DNA from: Prorocentrum cordatum
Lineage: Eukaryota > Sar > Dinophyceae > Prorocentrales > Prorocentraceae
NCBI GenBank assembly: GCA_963575745.1
Contig: CAUYUJ010009446.1
Span: forward strand, 677,259 to 741,258
Length of the DNA stretch: 64,000 nucleotides
Direction: 5' to 3'
Shown here: positions 41,800 to 53,140 of the stretch, piece by piece
How the letters are laid out: each line of letters starts with the position of its first letter
How positions within the stretch are numbered: position 1 is the first letter of the stretch
Notes under the pieces: generated by a model
What the model saw: only the letters and a program-made list of their open reading frames with translations
Told to the model about the DNA's origin: nothing
Databases searched by the model: none
Program-made: the position numbers and the translations under genes

Positions 41800-41945
41800 C
41801 TCGTCGCCAGTAGAGGCAGGAGCCCGATAGGACACCCCGCCTGGGAGCCTGCGGTTCTGCAACCGTGGGCCCATCGCCGAACTATCGGCGATGCAGCGCC
41901 GATTCCAGGTCGGCATTTCCCCCCTGAGCCGGTCCCCTCCAATCG
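41800..41945. repeat. Dispersed repeat R2, copy 3 (right part)
   Basis: ACTATCGGCGATGCAGCGCCGATTCCAGGTCGGCATTTCCCCCCTG matches the right end of the copies at 28.5 and 30.2 kb (given here as one element at about 41880-41928). The left motif GGGGGCATCGACCCCCCAGTCG lies separately near 41595. Confidence 0.75.
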
Positions 41946-41949
41946 TTTT

Positions 41950-43750
41950 CCCTCCTCTCCCCCCTAACACCACTGAGTTCTTTCGGTTTGCCCTGCTCTC
42001 GACTATCCGTTGTTCGGTCTTGTTCTCCCTTGTTAAGCTCATTGGGGGCGACGTGCCAGTTTTATGTGGAGGCAGGAGAGGAAGGCCAGAAGAGGAGACC
42101 GCCAACGGATAGGATAAAGAAGAGATGGAGCACGTAACGAAGAGATAGACAAACACGAGCATCGGAGGACAGGGTAACATATCAATGACTTGCAGAAAGA
42201 TTAAGAATCTGACTGGATGAAGAGGAGCATCATAAGACAAGTGTCATTCTCAAGATTTGGTTTGAACCATGTGCTAGATGAGAGCGGAACGCGGCGACAC
42301 TACCGTACCTCGTCTAGGGGACCAATCGCGAGAAGTTCATGGTGAGTGAAAATCATCACTCGCTCCCCGCCCACCGTCATCCCTGGATTTTCGTGTCGGC
42401 CAAATGGTGGTCGTATATGTAGTATGTGTTTTGATGTATGTTCGTTAATATTCATTTGCATTCAAACTTCCACTTCGAATCCTGTGCACGCGCTTGCTCA
42501 TTCACGACGCTATGTGGGATACGGGTGGCGTGTACGGAACCCAAGAACTCCGTATCACTTGCACCACTATGACCTCAGCACGGGGGTGACATTGCGGGCC
42601 CAGAGGTGTGGAATATGAAGATAACGAACAAATATGATCGGACGACGAATGAACGTGTACGCATTACTAGAAGATGAGGTGCTACAAGCTCTGTGCATGC
42701 ATCATGCGTACATGCTTGTGTGATTACGTACGTGTGCGGTTGTGCAGTCTTGACGTCTGCATTCACTGGATCGCGCACATGTGTGGCAGGGCTCCCATGA
42801 ACATGGTCGGCGGATTATTGGATTAAGTATATGCATATGTGCCGACCTTCACATCAAGATATCATCAGCCATCACCACATTGACGCTTGCAGACATCTGC
42901 ACCACCATGTCCATCGTTCCACGCGCAGCTACAATTGCAATTGTTCAGGCGTCAGTGTGTGAAAGTGTCTTGTTTTGCATTTGCACCGCCCTAAGCAGGA
43001 GCAGTGGCAAAAGGATGATCCGACTTGGCAGATCGTGGACGAAAGAAACGCCATTGGGATAGTCGTGAGAACACAAGGGTGTCAGGGTTGGGGAGGAGCT
43101 CTTCTTTGAAACATGGGGTCCAGCGCAGCAGAAGAGCAGATATTGGTGTTGTGTTTTTGCTCGCCGCCTCGCATGCGCCTGTCGTTGACTGCCGCTAAGC
43201 AGCAAGAGCTCTCGCACACACGCGGCGGGTGGTCCTCTTGTTCAGCGTTTGTGGTGTGCCCCTCATGTGGTCGCGAGTCAGGAGTCTGAGAGGCAAGAGG
43301 GCGTTGGCGGAAATTCCGATGGATTGCAACATCGAAAAGGATGCTGCGGTCGGCGTTTTGGAGGCACGCGCCGATCTGGGCCAGATCTGGAGCTCCCGAG
43401 GGGCTCCGAATCCTCGCGCTCCCCGCTCTCGCCCCTGCGAGCAGCGCCGGCGTCGAGAGTCCATGCCCGCGCGCATGCACGCGAGACGAACCGGGCGGGG
43501 CCAGGCGATTGCTGTGGCGAGAGCGATCCGCTGTTCCCGAGGACGGCGGCTGCTTGGCGCCTCTTCTTTTTTCATCGCTGGGATCATCAAGCTGCATTCG
43601 CCGCTGTCCCTTAATCACCATTTCTCTCCAAGTGTGCGGTGTCCAGCCCTCTTTCTCTGTCCTGTCTTGCTCACACATGTCATTGTGCTATCCTGCCACC
43701 TCCGGCCTCAGTCCCAGTCTGTTCGTGTATGTATGCCTAGTTATCTCTCT
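41950..43750. other. Unique sequence, no recognised gene
   Basis: Less G+C-rich than its surroundings between 42200 and 43100. ORF 43229-44107 (292 codons, +) begins in unique sequence but then crosses the CT microsatellite and the 5' end of element A, so I do not call it a gene. Confidence 0.4.
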
Positions 43751-43754
43751 TGTT

Positions 43755-43832
43755 TTTGTTTTCTCTCTCTCTCTCTCTCTCCCCCCCTCTCTCCCTCTCT
43801 CTCTCTCTCTCTTTCCCTCCTCCACATTCTTT
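43755..43832. repeat. CT microsatellite, left of element A
   Basis: (CT)n with CCCCCC interruptions and a final T-run, ending at the 5' edge of element A. Confidence 0.97.
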
Positions 43833-43839
43833 TTTTTTC

Positions 43840-45760
43840 CAACCATCCTGTGGTGTTGGGTCCTCGTTCTGAAGAGACAGCGCTCCGCGTTTCCTCAATC
43901 CTCCCCCTCCCCCTCCTCCCTCCTCCCCCGGCGGCGCGCGCGGGTCTCTCCTGCGGCCGGGGCTCTGTAGTCGGGTGTCAGCGCACCCCCCCCGCCCCAG
44001 GCCGACCGCTCGGCGGCGAGCCGCCCCCGTGGAGGACGGGCATCGCCGGCCGAGGCCTATACCCTAACTTATCCTTGGCATGCCCAGGACCAGGGCGGCG
44101 AAGTTAGGCGAGCGCCGCGAGCCCCCTGGCGGCCGGCCCACCAGCCCGCCAGAAAGCGCCGCCTGGCCCTCCGGCCTCCCTGCGCGCCGGCTGGCGGGGC
44201 CGGCGTCGCGCCGCCGCGCCCGGCCGCCGCCTCCGGGCCGCCGCGCCAGCCGGCCGCCGGCGCCGCCCCCAGCAGCCCAGCAGCAGCAGTGCCGCGCCGG
44301 CCAGCGCCCCCGCCAGTAGCAGCGCCAGCCCGGCCAGCCCCGCAGCCCGCAGCAGCAGTAGCAGGCTGTCGTCCGCAGCTAGGGCGTCGTCAGCGGCAGC
44401 CCGCCGTCAGGCCACCAGTTGGGCGTTGGGCGCTCAGTGCGCGTGGGGCCTCAGCCCGGGGCCGCGCCTGGCTGCGCCCCAGCTGCTCCCGCGGCGGCTG
44501 CGCCGCGGCTCCGAGCGGCGCCGGCGCCAGCGCGGCGGCGGTCCGCCACGGCTGGGCTTGCGTTGCCGCGAGGACCGCGTCCGCGGCGTGTCGTTGCAGC
44601 ACGCTGCCCACGCGCCGCGTCCCCCGGGGGCGCGAGCTGCCGCGCGAGGGCCGCGGCGTCTTCACCAAATCTCCCGTGGTCTTCCACGACGAACGGGATC
44701 ATCGGCACGTCAGGATAGCGAGCTCGCTTCCGGCGCTTTGCGGTGGCGGCAGCGGCCCTGTGACCCCCCTCACTTTGGCACGCCCCTCACACGTTGCCCC
44801 AGTCCGCCCGCATGCGTCACCCCCACCCAGTATAGCGCTTCGTGGCCCCATGGGGATCTCCATCGAAGGCCCCCAGTGGCACCGCCCGCATGCGTCACCC
44901 CCGCCCAGTACAGCGATTCGTGACCCCATAGGGAGCTCTGGTGCCGCCCGCATGCGTCACCCCCGCCCAGTACAGCGTTTCATGGCCCCATACGGAACTC
45001 CGCCGAAGGCCCCAGTGGCAGCGCCCGCATGCGTCACCTCCGCCCAGTACAGCATTTTGTGGCCCCAGAGGGAACTCCACCGAAGCTTTAGTGCCACCGC
45101 CCGCATGCGCCACCCCCGCCCAGTGCAGCGTTTCGTGGCCCCACAGGGAGCTTCACCGAAGGCCGCAGTGGCACCGCCCGCATGCGCCACCCCGACCGGG
45201 TACAGCGCTTCGTGGCCTGAAAGGGAGCTCCACCGAAGGCCGCAGTGGCACCGCCCTTCGTACGTCACCCCCACCCAGTACAGCGCTTCGTGGCCCCATA
45301 GGGATCTCCACCGAAGGACCCCAGTGTCACCGCCCGCATGCGCCACCCCCGCCCTGTACAGCGCTTCGTGGCCCCATAGGGAGCTCCACCGAAGGCCCCA
45401 GTGGAACCGTTTATTTTCGTTCCCCCACACAGTACAGCGCATCGTGGCTCCATAGGGAGCTCCACTGACGACCTCAATGGCACCGTCCGCATGCGTCACC
45501 CCGACCGGGTACAGCGCTTCGTGGCCCAAAAGGGAGCTCCACCGAAGTCCCCATTTGCGAAGTCCGCATGCGCTCCCCGCACCCAGTGCATCGCTTCGTG
45601 GCCTCATAGGGAGCTCCACCGAAAGCCCCAGTGGCAAAGTTCGCATGACTCACCCCCACCCAGTACAGCGTTTCGTGGCCCATCAGGAGCTCCACCGAAG
45701 ACGATACACACAACTGCGGAACTCACAACTGCATTTTGTTGGGTCCTTCGCCAGGCTAAT
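43840..45760 (+). mobile_element. Satellite-bearing composite element, copy A
   Basis: Shares its 5' end (CAACCATCCTGTGGTGTTGG then CCTCGTT-TGAAGAGACAGCGC, 43840-43882) and its 3' end (GGAGCTCCACCGAAGACGATAC ... GCCAGGCTAAT, 45686-45760) with copy B at 47215-48340. Between them are about 870 bp of very CpG-rich sequence, absent from B, and a tandem array of about 77 bp. (CT)n tracts lie close to both ends. No coding domain or clear target-site duplication was found in this copy. Confidence 0.7.
44760..45705. repeat. Tandem array of element A, about 77 bp, 12 units
   Basis: The landmark CGTGGCCCCATAGGGAGCTC recurs at 44841, 44919, 44981, 45059, 45134, 45211, 45289, 45367, 45443, 45520, 45597 and 45674. 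Spacing is 75-78 except one 62-bp unit with a deletion. The first half-unit (GGCACGCCCCTCACACGTT, about 44778) is of the copy B type. ORFs on both strands run through. Confidence 0.95.
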
Positions 45761-45774
45761 GGTTATCATTTGTT

Positions 45775-45832
45775 TGTTTCTCTCTCTCTCTCTCTCCTTC
45801 TCACTCTCTCTCTCTCTCTCTCTCCTTCTGCC
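45775..45832. repeat. CT microsatellite, right of element A
   Basis: GTTTGTTTCTCTCT then (CT)n with CCTTCTCA interruption. Confidence 0.97.
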
Positions 45833-45839
45833 CTTGTTC

Positions 45840-47060
45840 CTCTCGCCGTATCTGCATCGGTTTTGAGCCAGGGCCACGCTCATCTTGCTTAGACTCAGCC
45901 CTTGTACTGTGTAGGGCGGTGGCGGGTCGTCACTCACATGCTGCCCACCAGCTTTGTCATGCCTGCGCTCTGGATCGAGCCTTTTAGCACGCTGTGCCGG
46001 CGAGTTTCTACGCAAGGAACCCGGCTAAATTGCTGCTGTGATCGATGAACTTTCACGTTGCACCATGTAAGGAATAAGACGTTGTCAGCGTCCGCAACCT
46101 GGTGAGTCGCCAACCGATGGGGGAAGTTGCGAAGCCAACGCAATCCGAGATGAGAGGACGGCAAGCCCTGATGGCTGCAGGCAAGCTCAACGGCTGAACC
46201 GGTCGAAAGGTGGTGAACAATGCCCGAGCTGAGCCCCACGTAGTCACGGGAGCGAACCGCTGTGGATGGGAGAGACGGAGCAACAAGTTTTGCACACGAA
46301 CGCGCGCACGCACGCACGCACGCACGCACACGCACACGCACACACGCACAACACACACACACACACTAGCGGTAGCGGCCTCGCGCGGAGCGACGAGGCG
46401 GAGTAAGCACACATGTTTCTTCCTCCGGCGAGGTGACCCCACAGTCGCGAGTGATATCAAGGGACATTGGCCACCGTCTAAATTACCACCAGGCGTTGCA
46501 GGAAAATTGCATCCGCACGCGCACACACACACACGGTACGGAGTCCAAGTTTCTTGGTTGCGAGGCGATGCGGGCCACAGAGTTACACAAAGCCAAGCTG
46601 CTGGGATTCCCACGCGCGAGGTCAGACGGTATGTACGCCCAGGGTTGCACCCCGCTCGCGCGTCGTGCTCAGTCTTCTTTGGGCAGTGGGCCCCTTTACT
46701 GCTTCGGGTCCGCGAGCTGCTGCCCCTTCGTTGGATGCATCGTATGCTCCGCGTGTGCCGCTCAGGTGTAGCAGGCACCCTGGAGGCCCGAGCGTGCCAG
46801 GTGCGGCACATGCTCCAACTGTGCCGCGCGCTCCAGCCGCGCCAGGAGCGCCAGCTACGGGGTATCAATAGGAACCCCAGGTGCCTGGGGCCCTGGCCCC
46901 AAGGAGTTCAGGATCTTGAACATCCCTGAGGCGAAGTGCCGAGCATTCTGTGAGAAGGGCGGTTCTTCCAAGGAGCGCAAAGCACCGGCACCGATGGACA
47001 AATTGTAACATTTAGAGGAGTCGGGATACACAGGGAAGTTCAGAGAAAAGCAGGCCCTGC
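45840..47060. other. No recognised gene; CA microsatellite
   Basis: Unique sequence with (CACG)n/(CA)n at 46304-46366 and a short ACAC run near 46521. ORFs of 110-271 codons are partly driven by the CA tract and unrecognised. Confidence 0.4.
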
Positions 47061-47214
47061 GCATGCTCCAGATGTGGAGCCAAAGTCGGCCTGCGCGCAG
47101 CAAGCAATATGCCGGCACCCCCGTTGCCCCTGTCAAAAACCATGCAAAGTGGTCGCGGGGCGCTTGCGCATGCGCCAGATTTGGAGGCAAAGTGCATGTT
47201 GTATGGTTATTTCA
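47060..47214. repeat. 150-bp repeat unit, left of element B
   Basis: GGCCTGCGCGCAGCAAGCAA, GTGGTCGCGGGGCGC, GCATGCGCCAGATTTGGAGG and a T-rich end match the array at 48345-49395. It is cut at 47214 by element B. Confidence 0.9.
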
Positions 47215-48340
47215 CAACCATCCTGTGGTGTTGGGCCCTCGTTTTGAAGAGACAGCGCCTAGCGTCATTCCTTCCTTTCTCCTCCCCATCCTCTCATCCC
47301 TGCCTCTGCCCTCCGCACCAGTCAACCATTTCGGCACACTCCTCACACGCTTCGTGGCCACATAGAGAGCTCCACAAAGGGCCCCAGTGGCTGCGCTCGC
47401 ATGGCACCACCGCGCCCATGTCGGCACACCCTCACACGTTTCGTGGCCCCATACGGAGCTCAACCGAGGGCCGCAGTGGCTGCGCTCGCAATGCACCGCC
47501 GCGCCCATTCTGGCACACCCCTCACACGCTTCGTGGCCCCATAGGGAGCTTCACCGAGGGCCACAGTGGCTGCGCTCGCATGGCACCACCGCGCCAATTT
47601 CGGCACACCTCTCAAACGATTCGTGGCTCCACAGGGAGCTCCACCGAGGGCCGCAGTGGCTGCGCTCGCATAGCAACGCCGCGCTCATTCTGGCACACCC
47701 CTCAAACGCTTCGTGGCCCCATAGGGAGCTTCATCGAGGGCCCCAGTGGCTGCGCTCGCATGGCACCACCGCATCCATGTTAGCACACCCCTCAGACATT
47801 CCGTGGCCCCATAGGGAGCTCCACCGAAGGCCCCAGTGGCTTCGCTCGCAGGGCACCACCGCGCACATTTCGGCACACCCTTCACACGTTTCGGGGCCCC
47901 ACAGGGAGTTCCACCAGGGGATCCCAGTGGCTGCTCTCGCATGGCACCACCGCGCCCACTTCGGCGCACCCCTTCACACGTTTCGGGGCCCCGCAGGATG
48001 TCCCACCAAAGGCCCCAGTGGCTTCGCTCGCACGGCACCACCGCGCCCATGTCGGCACACCCCTCACACATTTGTGGCCCCATAAGGGGGCTCCACCGCG
48101 GGCCCCAGTGGCTGCGCTCGCATGGCACCACCGCGCCCATGTCGGCACGCGCTCACACGCTTCGTGGCCCCATAGGGAGCTCCACCGAGGGCCACAGTGG
48201 TTGCGCTCGCATGGCACCACCGCTCCGATTCCGGTGCATTCTCACACGTTTCGTGGCCTCCATAGGGAGCTCCACCGAAGACGATACTCACAACTACGTT
48301 ACTCACAACTGCATATGGTTGGGTCTTTTGCCAGGCTGAT
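47215..48340 (+). mobile_element. Satellite-bearing composite element, copy B, inserted
   Basis: Ends match copy A: CAACCATCCTGTGGTGTTGG at 47215 and GACGATAC-CACAACT ... GTTGGGTC-TTTGCCAGGCTGAT to 48340. TTTCA lies immediately outside both ends (47210-47214 and 48341-48345). Joining the flanks recreates a normal 150-bp repeat unit, so the insertion point is visible. The body is an 11-unit array of 90 bp. CAACCAT at the 5' end and ATGGTTG near the 3' end are inverted. No coding domain; mobilisation must depend on other factors. Confidence 0.8.
47320..48280. repeat. 90-bp tandem array of element B, 11 units
   Basis: CGTGGCC landmarks at 47353, 47442, 47532, 47622, 47712, 47802, 47892, 47984, 48073, 48163 and 48252: spacing 89-92. 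Shared with array A is about 39 bp (CGTGGCCCCATAGGGAGCTC then CACCGA-GGCC-CAGTGGC). The other half (CTCGCATGGCACCACCGCGCC then CGGCACACCCCTCACACG) is B-specific. As 90 is divisible by 3, ORFs of 167-232 codons read a 30-residue repeat. Confidence 0.97.
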
Positions 48341-48344
48341 TTTC

Positions 48345-49395
48345 AAGGGATGGTTGGGGGGGGCTCATTGGTCTGGTTGGTTGCCTGTCGCCTGAGGGAG
48401 GGGGGCAACAAACCGTTTTCGCTCATGACCACCCGCCCTTCCAGTACATAAGTAGCATACGAGTCTCAGCATGGACAGTGGCCGCCATCGACGGTCATCG
48501 GGAACCAATGCGGACGCCAGCCAGGTGCGCGAAGCCCGCGAGGTGCGCCGCACATTATGTCAGCTGCGCCACGCGCACTAGGTGCGCCACACAGTCCCTC
48601 CCACAGTCCCTCCAAAGAATACTGCCAAAGTGACGGCGGGTTTGTTGTGTGCAGGTGTGCGCCCACGATCGCTTTGCATTGTTCGGTGGGCCTGTGCGCA
48701 GAAGGCATTATGCCGACCCCACTGCCGTCCGTGGCAAAATGAGCTGTTCATTTTCCTTCTGACAGGAATTGCAGGCAATATGCCGCCACCCCCACCATCA
48801 CTGTCAAAATTTCATGCAGTGTGAGCGCGAGGCGTCCGCGCATGATCCAGACTGTGGTACGAAGTGCATTCGTTATTGTTTTTGTCCAGGGATGGTTGGG
48901 GGGTGCTGGCATTGCACACAGCAGGCAAGCTGCTGCCCCCCGCAGTCCCTGTCAAACAAAATGCGAAGTGATCGCGGGGCGCCCGCTCATGATTCAGATT
49001 TTGGTGCAAAATGAAGTTTGTATTGTTGCTGTTGCAGGGGATGGTGGGGGAGGTTGGCCTGCGCGCAGCAAGCAATCTACTTGCACCCCTGCCGTCCTTT
49101 TCAAAACCCAATGCCATGTGGTCGCGGGGCGCCCATGCTCCAGGTTTTGAGAACATGTGTATGTTGTATGGTATTTGGACAGATGGTTGGCCTGCGCGCA
49201 GCAAACAGTAAGAGCGCCCCCCCGCCGCCCCTGGCAAAAATTAAGGTAACGTGGTCGCGGGGCACCCGCGCATGCTCCAGGTATGGAGGCAACGTGTATT
49301 ATGTATTTTTGTTGTGACAGGGATTGTTGGCCTGCGCGCAGCACGGAACATGCCCGCTGTCCTTGTTGGTTGACGGTCGCCTGGGGGAGGGGCTG
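48345..49395. repeat. 150-bp tandem repeat, 4-5 diverged copies
   Basis: CGCGGGGC-CCCGC-CATG landmarks near 48822, 48970, 49121 and 49254 (spacing about 150, 150, 133), each followed by a T-rich stretch, GGGATGGTTGG, GGCCTGCGCGCAGCA and a Pro-codon-like CCCCC run. GTTGGTTG-C-GTCGCCTG-GGGAGG occurs at both the start (48378) and end (49366). It is the host array of element B. Confidence 0.85.
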
Positions 49396-49399
49396 TTCA

Positions 49400-50450
49400 T
49401 CAATAAGGATCAGTGATAATCCCTCCTCCCCGAAGGGAAAGAGTGAAGATGGAAGAGGAAAACCGCTAAACCACTTCCGCCCAGAGGGCTGGTGGGATTC
49501 CCTTTGTCTCTCTCTGTCTCTCTTGCCTTTCTTGTTTTTCTGGCCTCCACTGAATTATGAATATCATGACTCTCCTCTCGACGCTCTTCGTCATTCTGGC
49601 CGATGACGCCGCTTGCGTGTTATCGACGTCTCCCCAGCATACTAATACTATGTGTGCGTCGCCCCCCCAGGGGCGTCGCGAGCACCGAGGAATCTTATAG
49701 TATATGCGTTGTGGCGGGCGCGTTCTGGCCGTACCGCTCGGGAAATAGTATATTTACAAGATGGTGATATTGGATGTTCGGGTCGAACGCACGCCTCCAT
49801 GGAGGACACATAGCACTATAGTATGCCCTTGTGCGTCCCAGATGGCGCCGCTTGCGCGTTACCCGTTGGGTCCCACCCGGCCCAGGAGAAGCGCCCAGCG
49901 AGCGGAGCGGCGGACACTTCGAGCGCACGCGCCGAGAGCAAAGACTCGCACGCCGTGAGGTCGGCCTGCGGCCTTCGAGGAGGAGGGATGGAAGAGAAGG
50001 AGGGGGAGGGGAGGGAGGGAGGGATCGGGACGATCGAAATGGGTGCGGGAAGAAGGGGTACGAGACCGACAGAATGGCCTGTTCATTAAGAACAGGTCTC
50101 GGCAGACGGTCTCACTGTTGGTGTCCTGGTGGGTGTTGCCCATTTAAGCAGAAGGCCGCCTGCCCAACAGCGGCCGCTGTCGGTTTTGGACAGCATTTGC
50201 TGTTGGGCACCTTACCCATTATTTCCGTACGCATTCCGGGCGTCCGGCATTCCTTGCGCATGCCCCTGCGCTTATGGCCACCACGCATGATTCATATGTG
50301 GAAGGGCAGGCCAGAACGCTGTTCTCAAACGACGGGTGTCGCTCTTCCTTCTGTGTCCCCCCCCCTCTGGCCCGCTGCTCTTTGCGACTGCCTCCCTCCC
50401 CCCACGCTTTCAGAGCTTGGCTGCCGCACGCGATGCTCGAGCCGATTCGA
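49400..50450. other. No recognised gene
   Basis: Unique sequence. A TATAGTATAT-like patch lies near 49690-49760. ORFs up to 265 codons end in the GGA tract and are unrecognised. Confidence 0.35.
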
Positions 50451-50457
50451 CGCTCGT

Positions 50458-50600
50458 TCGAGGAGGCGGAGGTGGAGGAGGAGGAGGGGGAGGAGGAGGC
50501 GGAGGAGGCGGAGGGGGAGGAGGAGGAGGAGGAGGAGGAGGAGGAGGAGGAGGAGGAGGAGGAGGAGGAGGAGGAGGAGGAGGCAAAGGCAAAGGCAGGG
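50458..50600. repeat. GGA microsatellite
   Basis: (GGA)n with GGC interruptions, about 125 bp; poly-Glu, poly-Gly or poly-Arg on + and poly-Pro/Ser/Leu on -. Confidence 0.98.
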
Positions 50601-50735
50601 GAGACGGAGGAGGATGAGGACGGGGTAAGGCTGGAGAGGCTCAGGAGGAGTGAGAGGAAGGAGGACGAGCGCGAGGAGCAGCACGAGGAGTGCGGGGACA
50701 GCTGGCGCATCCGACGTCGGAGCGGTGCCTTCGCT

Positions 50736-51095
50736 CCAGCTCCGGCCACATCTCCGATCGGGAGCGGTCCCGTCGCCTGGGCGCTGGCCGTGTTGCTGTG
50801 GAGGTCTCTGATGTCGCCGGAGCACTGGCCGCTTCTCTGACCGGCAGTGGCGCTCCCGCCGAGCGCCAGCCACAGCCCTCATCGGGCACGGTCCTTCCGA
50901 GCGCCGGCCGCGTCCCTGACTGGCAATGGTGAACCCGCCGCGGGACTCCCGCCCGAGCGCCGGCCACATCGCGGATAGGGGGTGCCGTTCTCGCCTCAGC
51001 GCTTGTCACGGGTGGAACTGGGCGTGGTTTTGCCGCTTGAGCGCTGGCCACATCCTCGATTGGGGGTGGCTCCTGCCCGAGAGCTGGCCACAGAT
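50736..51095. repeat. Minisatellite of about 41 bp, 9 degenerate copies
   Basis: GAGCGCYGGCCACATC landmarks near 50739, 50776, 50819, 50859, 50899, 50954, 50998, 51039 and 51080, followed by GATTGGGGGTGGC-like sequence. A 325-codon minus ORF (50641-51618) owes about half its length to this array. Confidence 0.8.
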
Positions 51096-51099
51096 ACAT

Positions 51100-53140
51100 G
51101 AAGGGACGCTCATTGTCTCCATCTTGCAAGGGTTGTCCTGGTTGTCCGGGGGAAAGGGTCGGGCGATTTTTTGAACGCTTGTTCGATAGATGGTACCAGA
51201 GGTAGTGGTTTCTTGTTGCACGCAATGCACCGTTATGTATGTTGTATGAGCGATGTAGCACACAATTGGGAGGCCTGTCTCTGCTCCTGATCGCGAACAG
51301 GTCTGCAAGCGCGCTGAAGAGGTATACATACGCGATGCAGGTGTCACCGTGTCGGCCAGTCGCTTTGCCGTAGTAGGATTGGTTTCTTTTCTTGCGCGAC
51401 GAAGGATGCCCTCGTAGTGTTGTCCTCGCAGGTGTCTGGGCAGTTCTGGTGACAATAGCGTTCACTCCTTGGTTTCCCACCCTTTGAATGTTACCGCGCC
51501 CGCCCACGTTGGCAAGGTTGCTTGGTCGATGGAGCACCAGCATGTGCTGCTCTCGCTGAGCTATGGCACCAGCTGGGCGATATGTTACGTGTTCAGTTAT
51601 CGTCTGATTGTTGTACATCCTGTGTGCGGGGTTCAGACAGGACTTCCGCGACGTTGCTCTTTCCCTTCAGAGCTTGTTCTCTTGATGATCGTCGTCGTCT
51701 TCCTCCCTCTACCCATCTCCTCACATTCTGCCTGCTCGGTCTGGTAGTGTGCTTGTTCTTCCGCTCACAGCAGCGATTCCTTCTTCAGCTTGTCATCCCC
51801 ACGATCGAAGCCGTTTCGGTTACAGAAACAAGCGTCACGCGACGACATTTGATCCCATAGTTTTGATTTGCATCGGCATCTGAATGGTCAATGTGCCGTC
51901 AAAATGTGCGTGCCAACTTCACTTTGCGACAATTTGGCCCTTTTGTTCTGCGCTCGAGCTTCTTCAGCATCGTCGTGATGCCGGAATTCGCATAACCCAA
52001 GTGCGTAATTCCGTAGGGCGACATTTGATTCGAGACGTTTCGCGTTCACCGCCCGCCCATTTTGGTTCTCGCTGGAAGAGGGGGGACGACATCACGGATG
52101 ATACTATACGAAAAATATAAAGAAAAATCTTCGCGCAGGTGTGTGTGTGTGTGTGTGTGTCTGTGTACGTTTGTAACTGATTATTGCGCTCCATTCCTTC
52201 TCCATCCCATCGCCGAGCGTGCTCAGGTATGCCGTGTAGCCAATCGATGCCTGTCATCATTCACCATTGCATCAGTGATGTTAACGCTGGTTCTCTGGAC
52301 CTCTATTCCGTATCCACAGTAGCAGGCCAGCAGGCCAGAACTTTCCAGAACACTGCCCGAAATTGACCCGACACGGCCGGAAGACAATCCAAAAGGTGCC
52401 AACAAGGGCCGAAGAGGGCCCTTAAAGGATCCAAGAAGAGCCCGAGGTGGCCCGGGCGAGCCTCCGGACGGCCGAAGCGCGAGAAGCCCCGCGTATTGTT
52501 CCCCAGCCCCGTCCGAACATTGAACAGGCTCAGATCGAGGCTGTCATGTGCTTCGCTTTCGGGTTAAAGTTGGTTCTGGAAACGTTAAGGAATCGGCCCG
52601 TGCGCGCGTCAAAAACGGCGCCGACATCTGAATTGTGAAAGATACCATCTACGCGCCCGAACGCCCGCGATAACAGGCGTCTGGATGACCCTGGCGAGGC
52701 TGACATTACTTGTAAGCGAAGTTGGGCCCGAGGTGCATTATGGTGGGGCGCAAGAGCCCACTTTGGAGGCCAGGCAGGAGTCCCACAGGGGTCAATATGG
52801 AGTAAAAATGTGCTCCGAGAGTACGTTGGGAACGGCATGCAATTCTACGTCGTTTTCGGCGCTGTCTGGAAGCCGTCTTGGGGCCTGAAAAAATGGGCGG
52901 GTGCCGCAGCGGGCGGCAAAATGGCGGAGCCCGTTTTGGGGGGGAAAGGGGGAGGCAAAAATTTTGAAAGGAACTCTAGCACTTAAACCCCATACGCCTC
53001 TCAGCCTGGTGGGCGGGCGCATTCAAGAGGCTGACGCCATCCCGCTGACCGCTGGGAACACCTCTGGACGGCTCCCTTTTGGGAGGCTTAAGCGCCATGC
53101 ATGCTACGTCGAGGTGGCCATGGGAGTCCGTGTATGAATT
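51100..53140. other. No recognised gene; small repeats
   Basis: Contains a hairpin at 51983-52013 (GGAATTCGCA / TGCGTAATTCC, one bulge), (GT)n at 52140-52160, and a short reverse-orientation CTTGG-family patch at 52390-52460 (AAGAGGGCCCTTAAAGGATCC). ORFs are short. Confidence 0.4.

Noticed and set aside
44289-45455. 388-codon ORF in element A as a coding gene of the element
   Set aside because: It crosses a CpG-rich Ala/Arg/Pro stretch and then a 77-bp array whose period rotates the frame; no transposase or RT motif is present.
47320-48280. Evenly spaced direct repeats resembling a CRISPR array
   Set aside because: The whole 90-bp unit is repeated, with no unique spacers, and the spliced leader and introns show a eukaryotic nuclear genome.
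50641-51618. 325-codon minus-strand ORF as a gene
   Set aside because: About half of it is the 41-bp minisatellite; the rest has no family signature.
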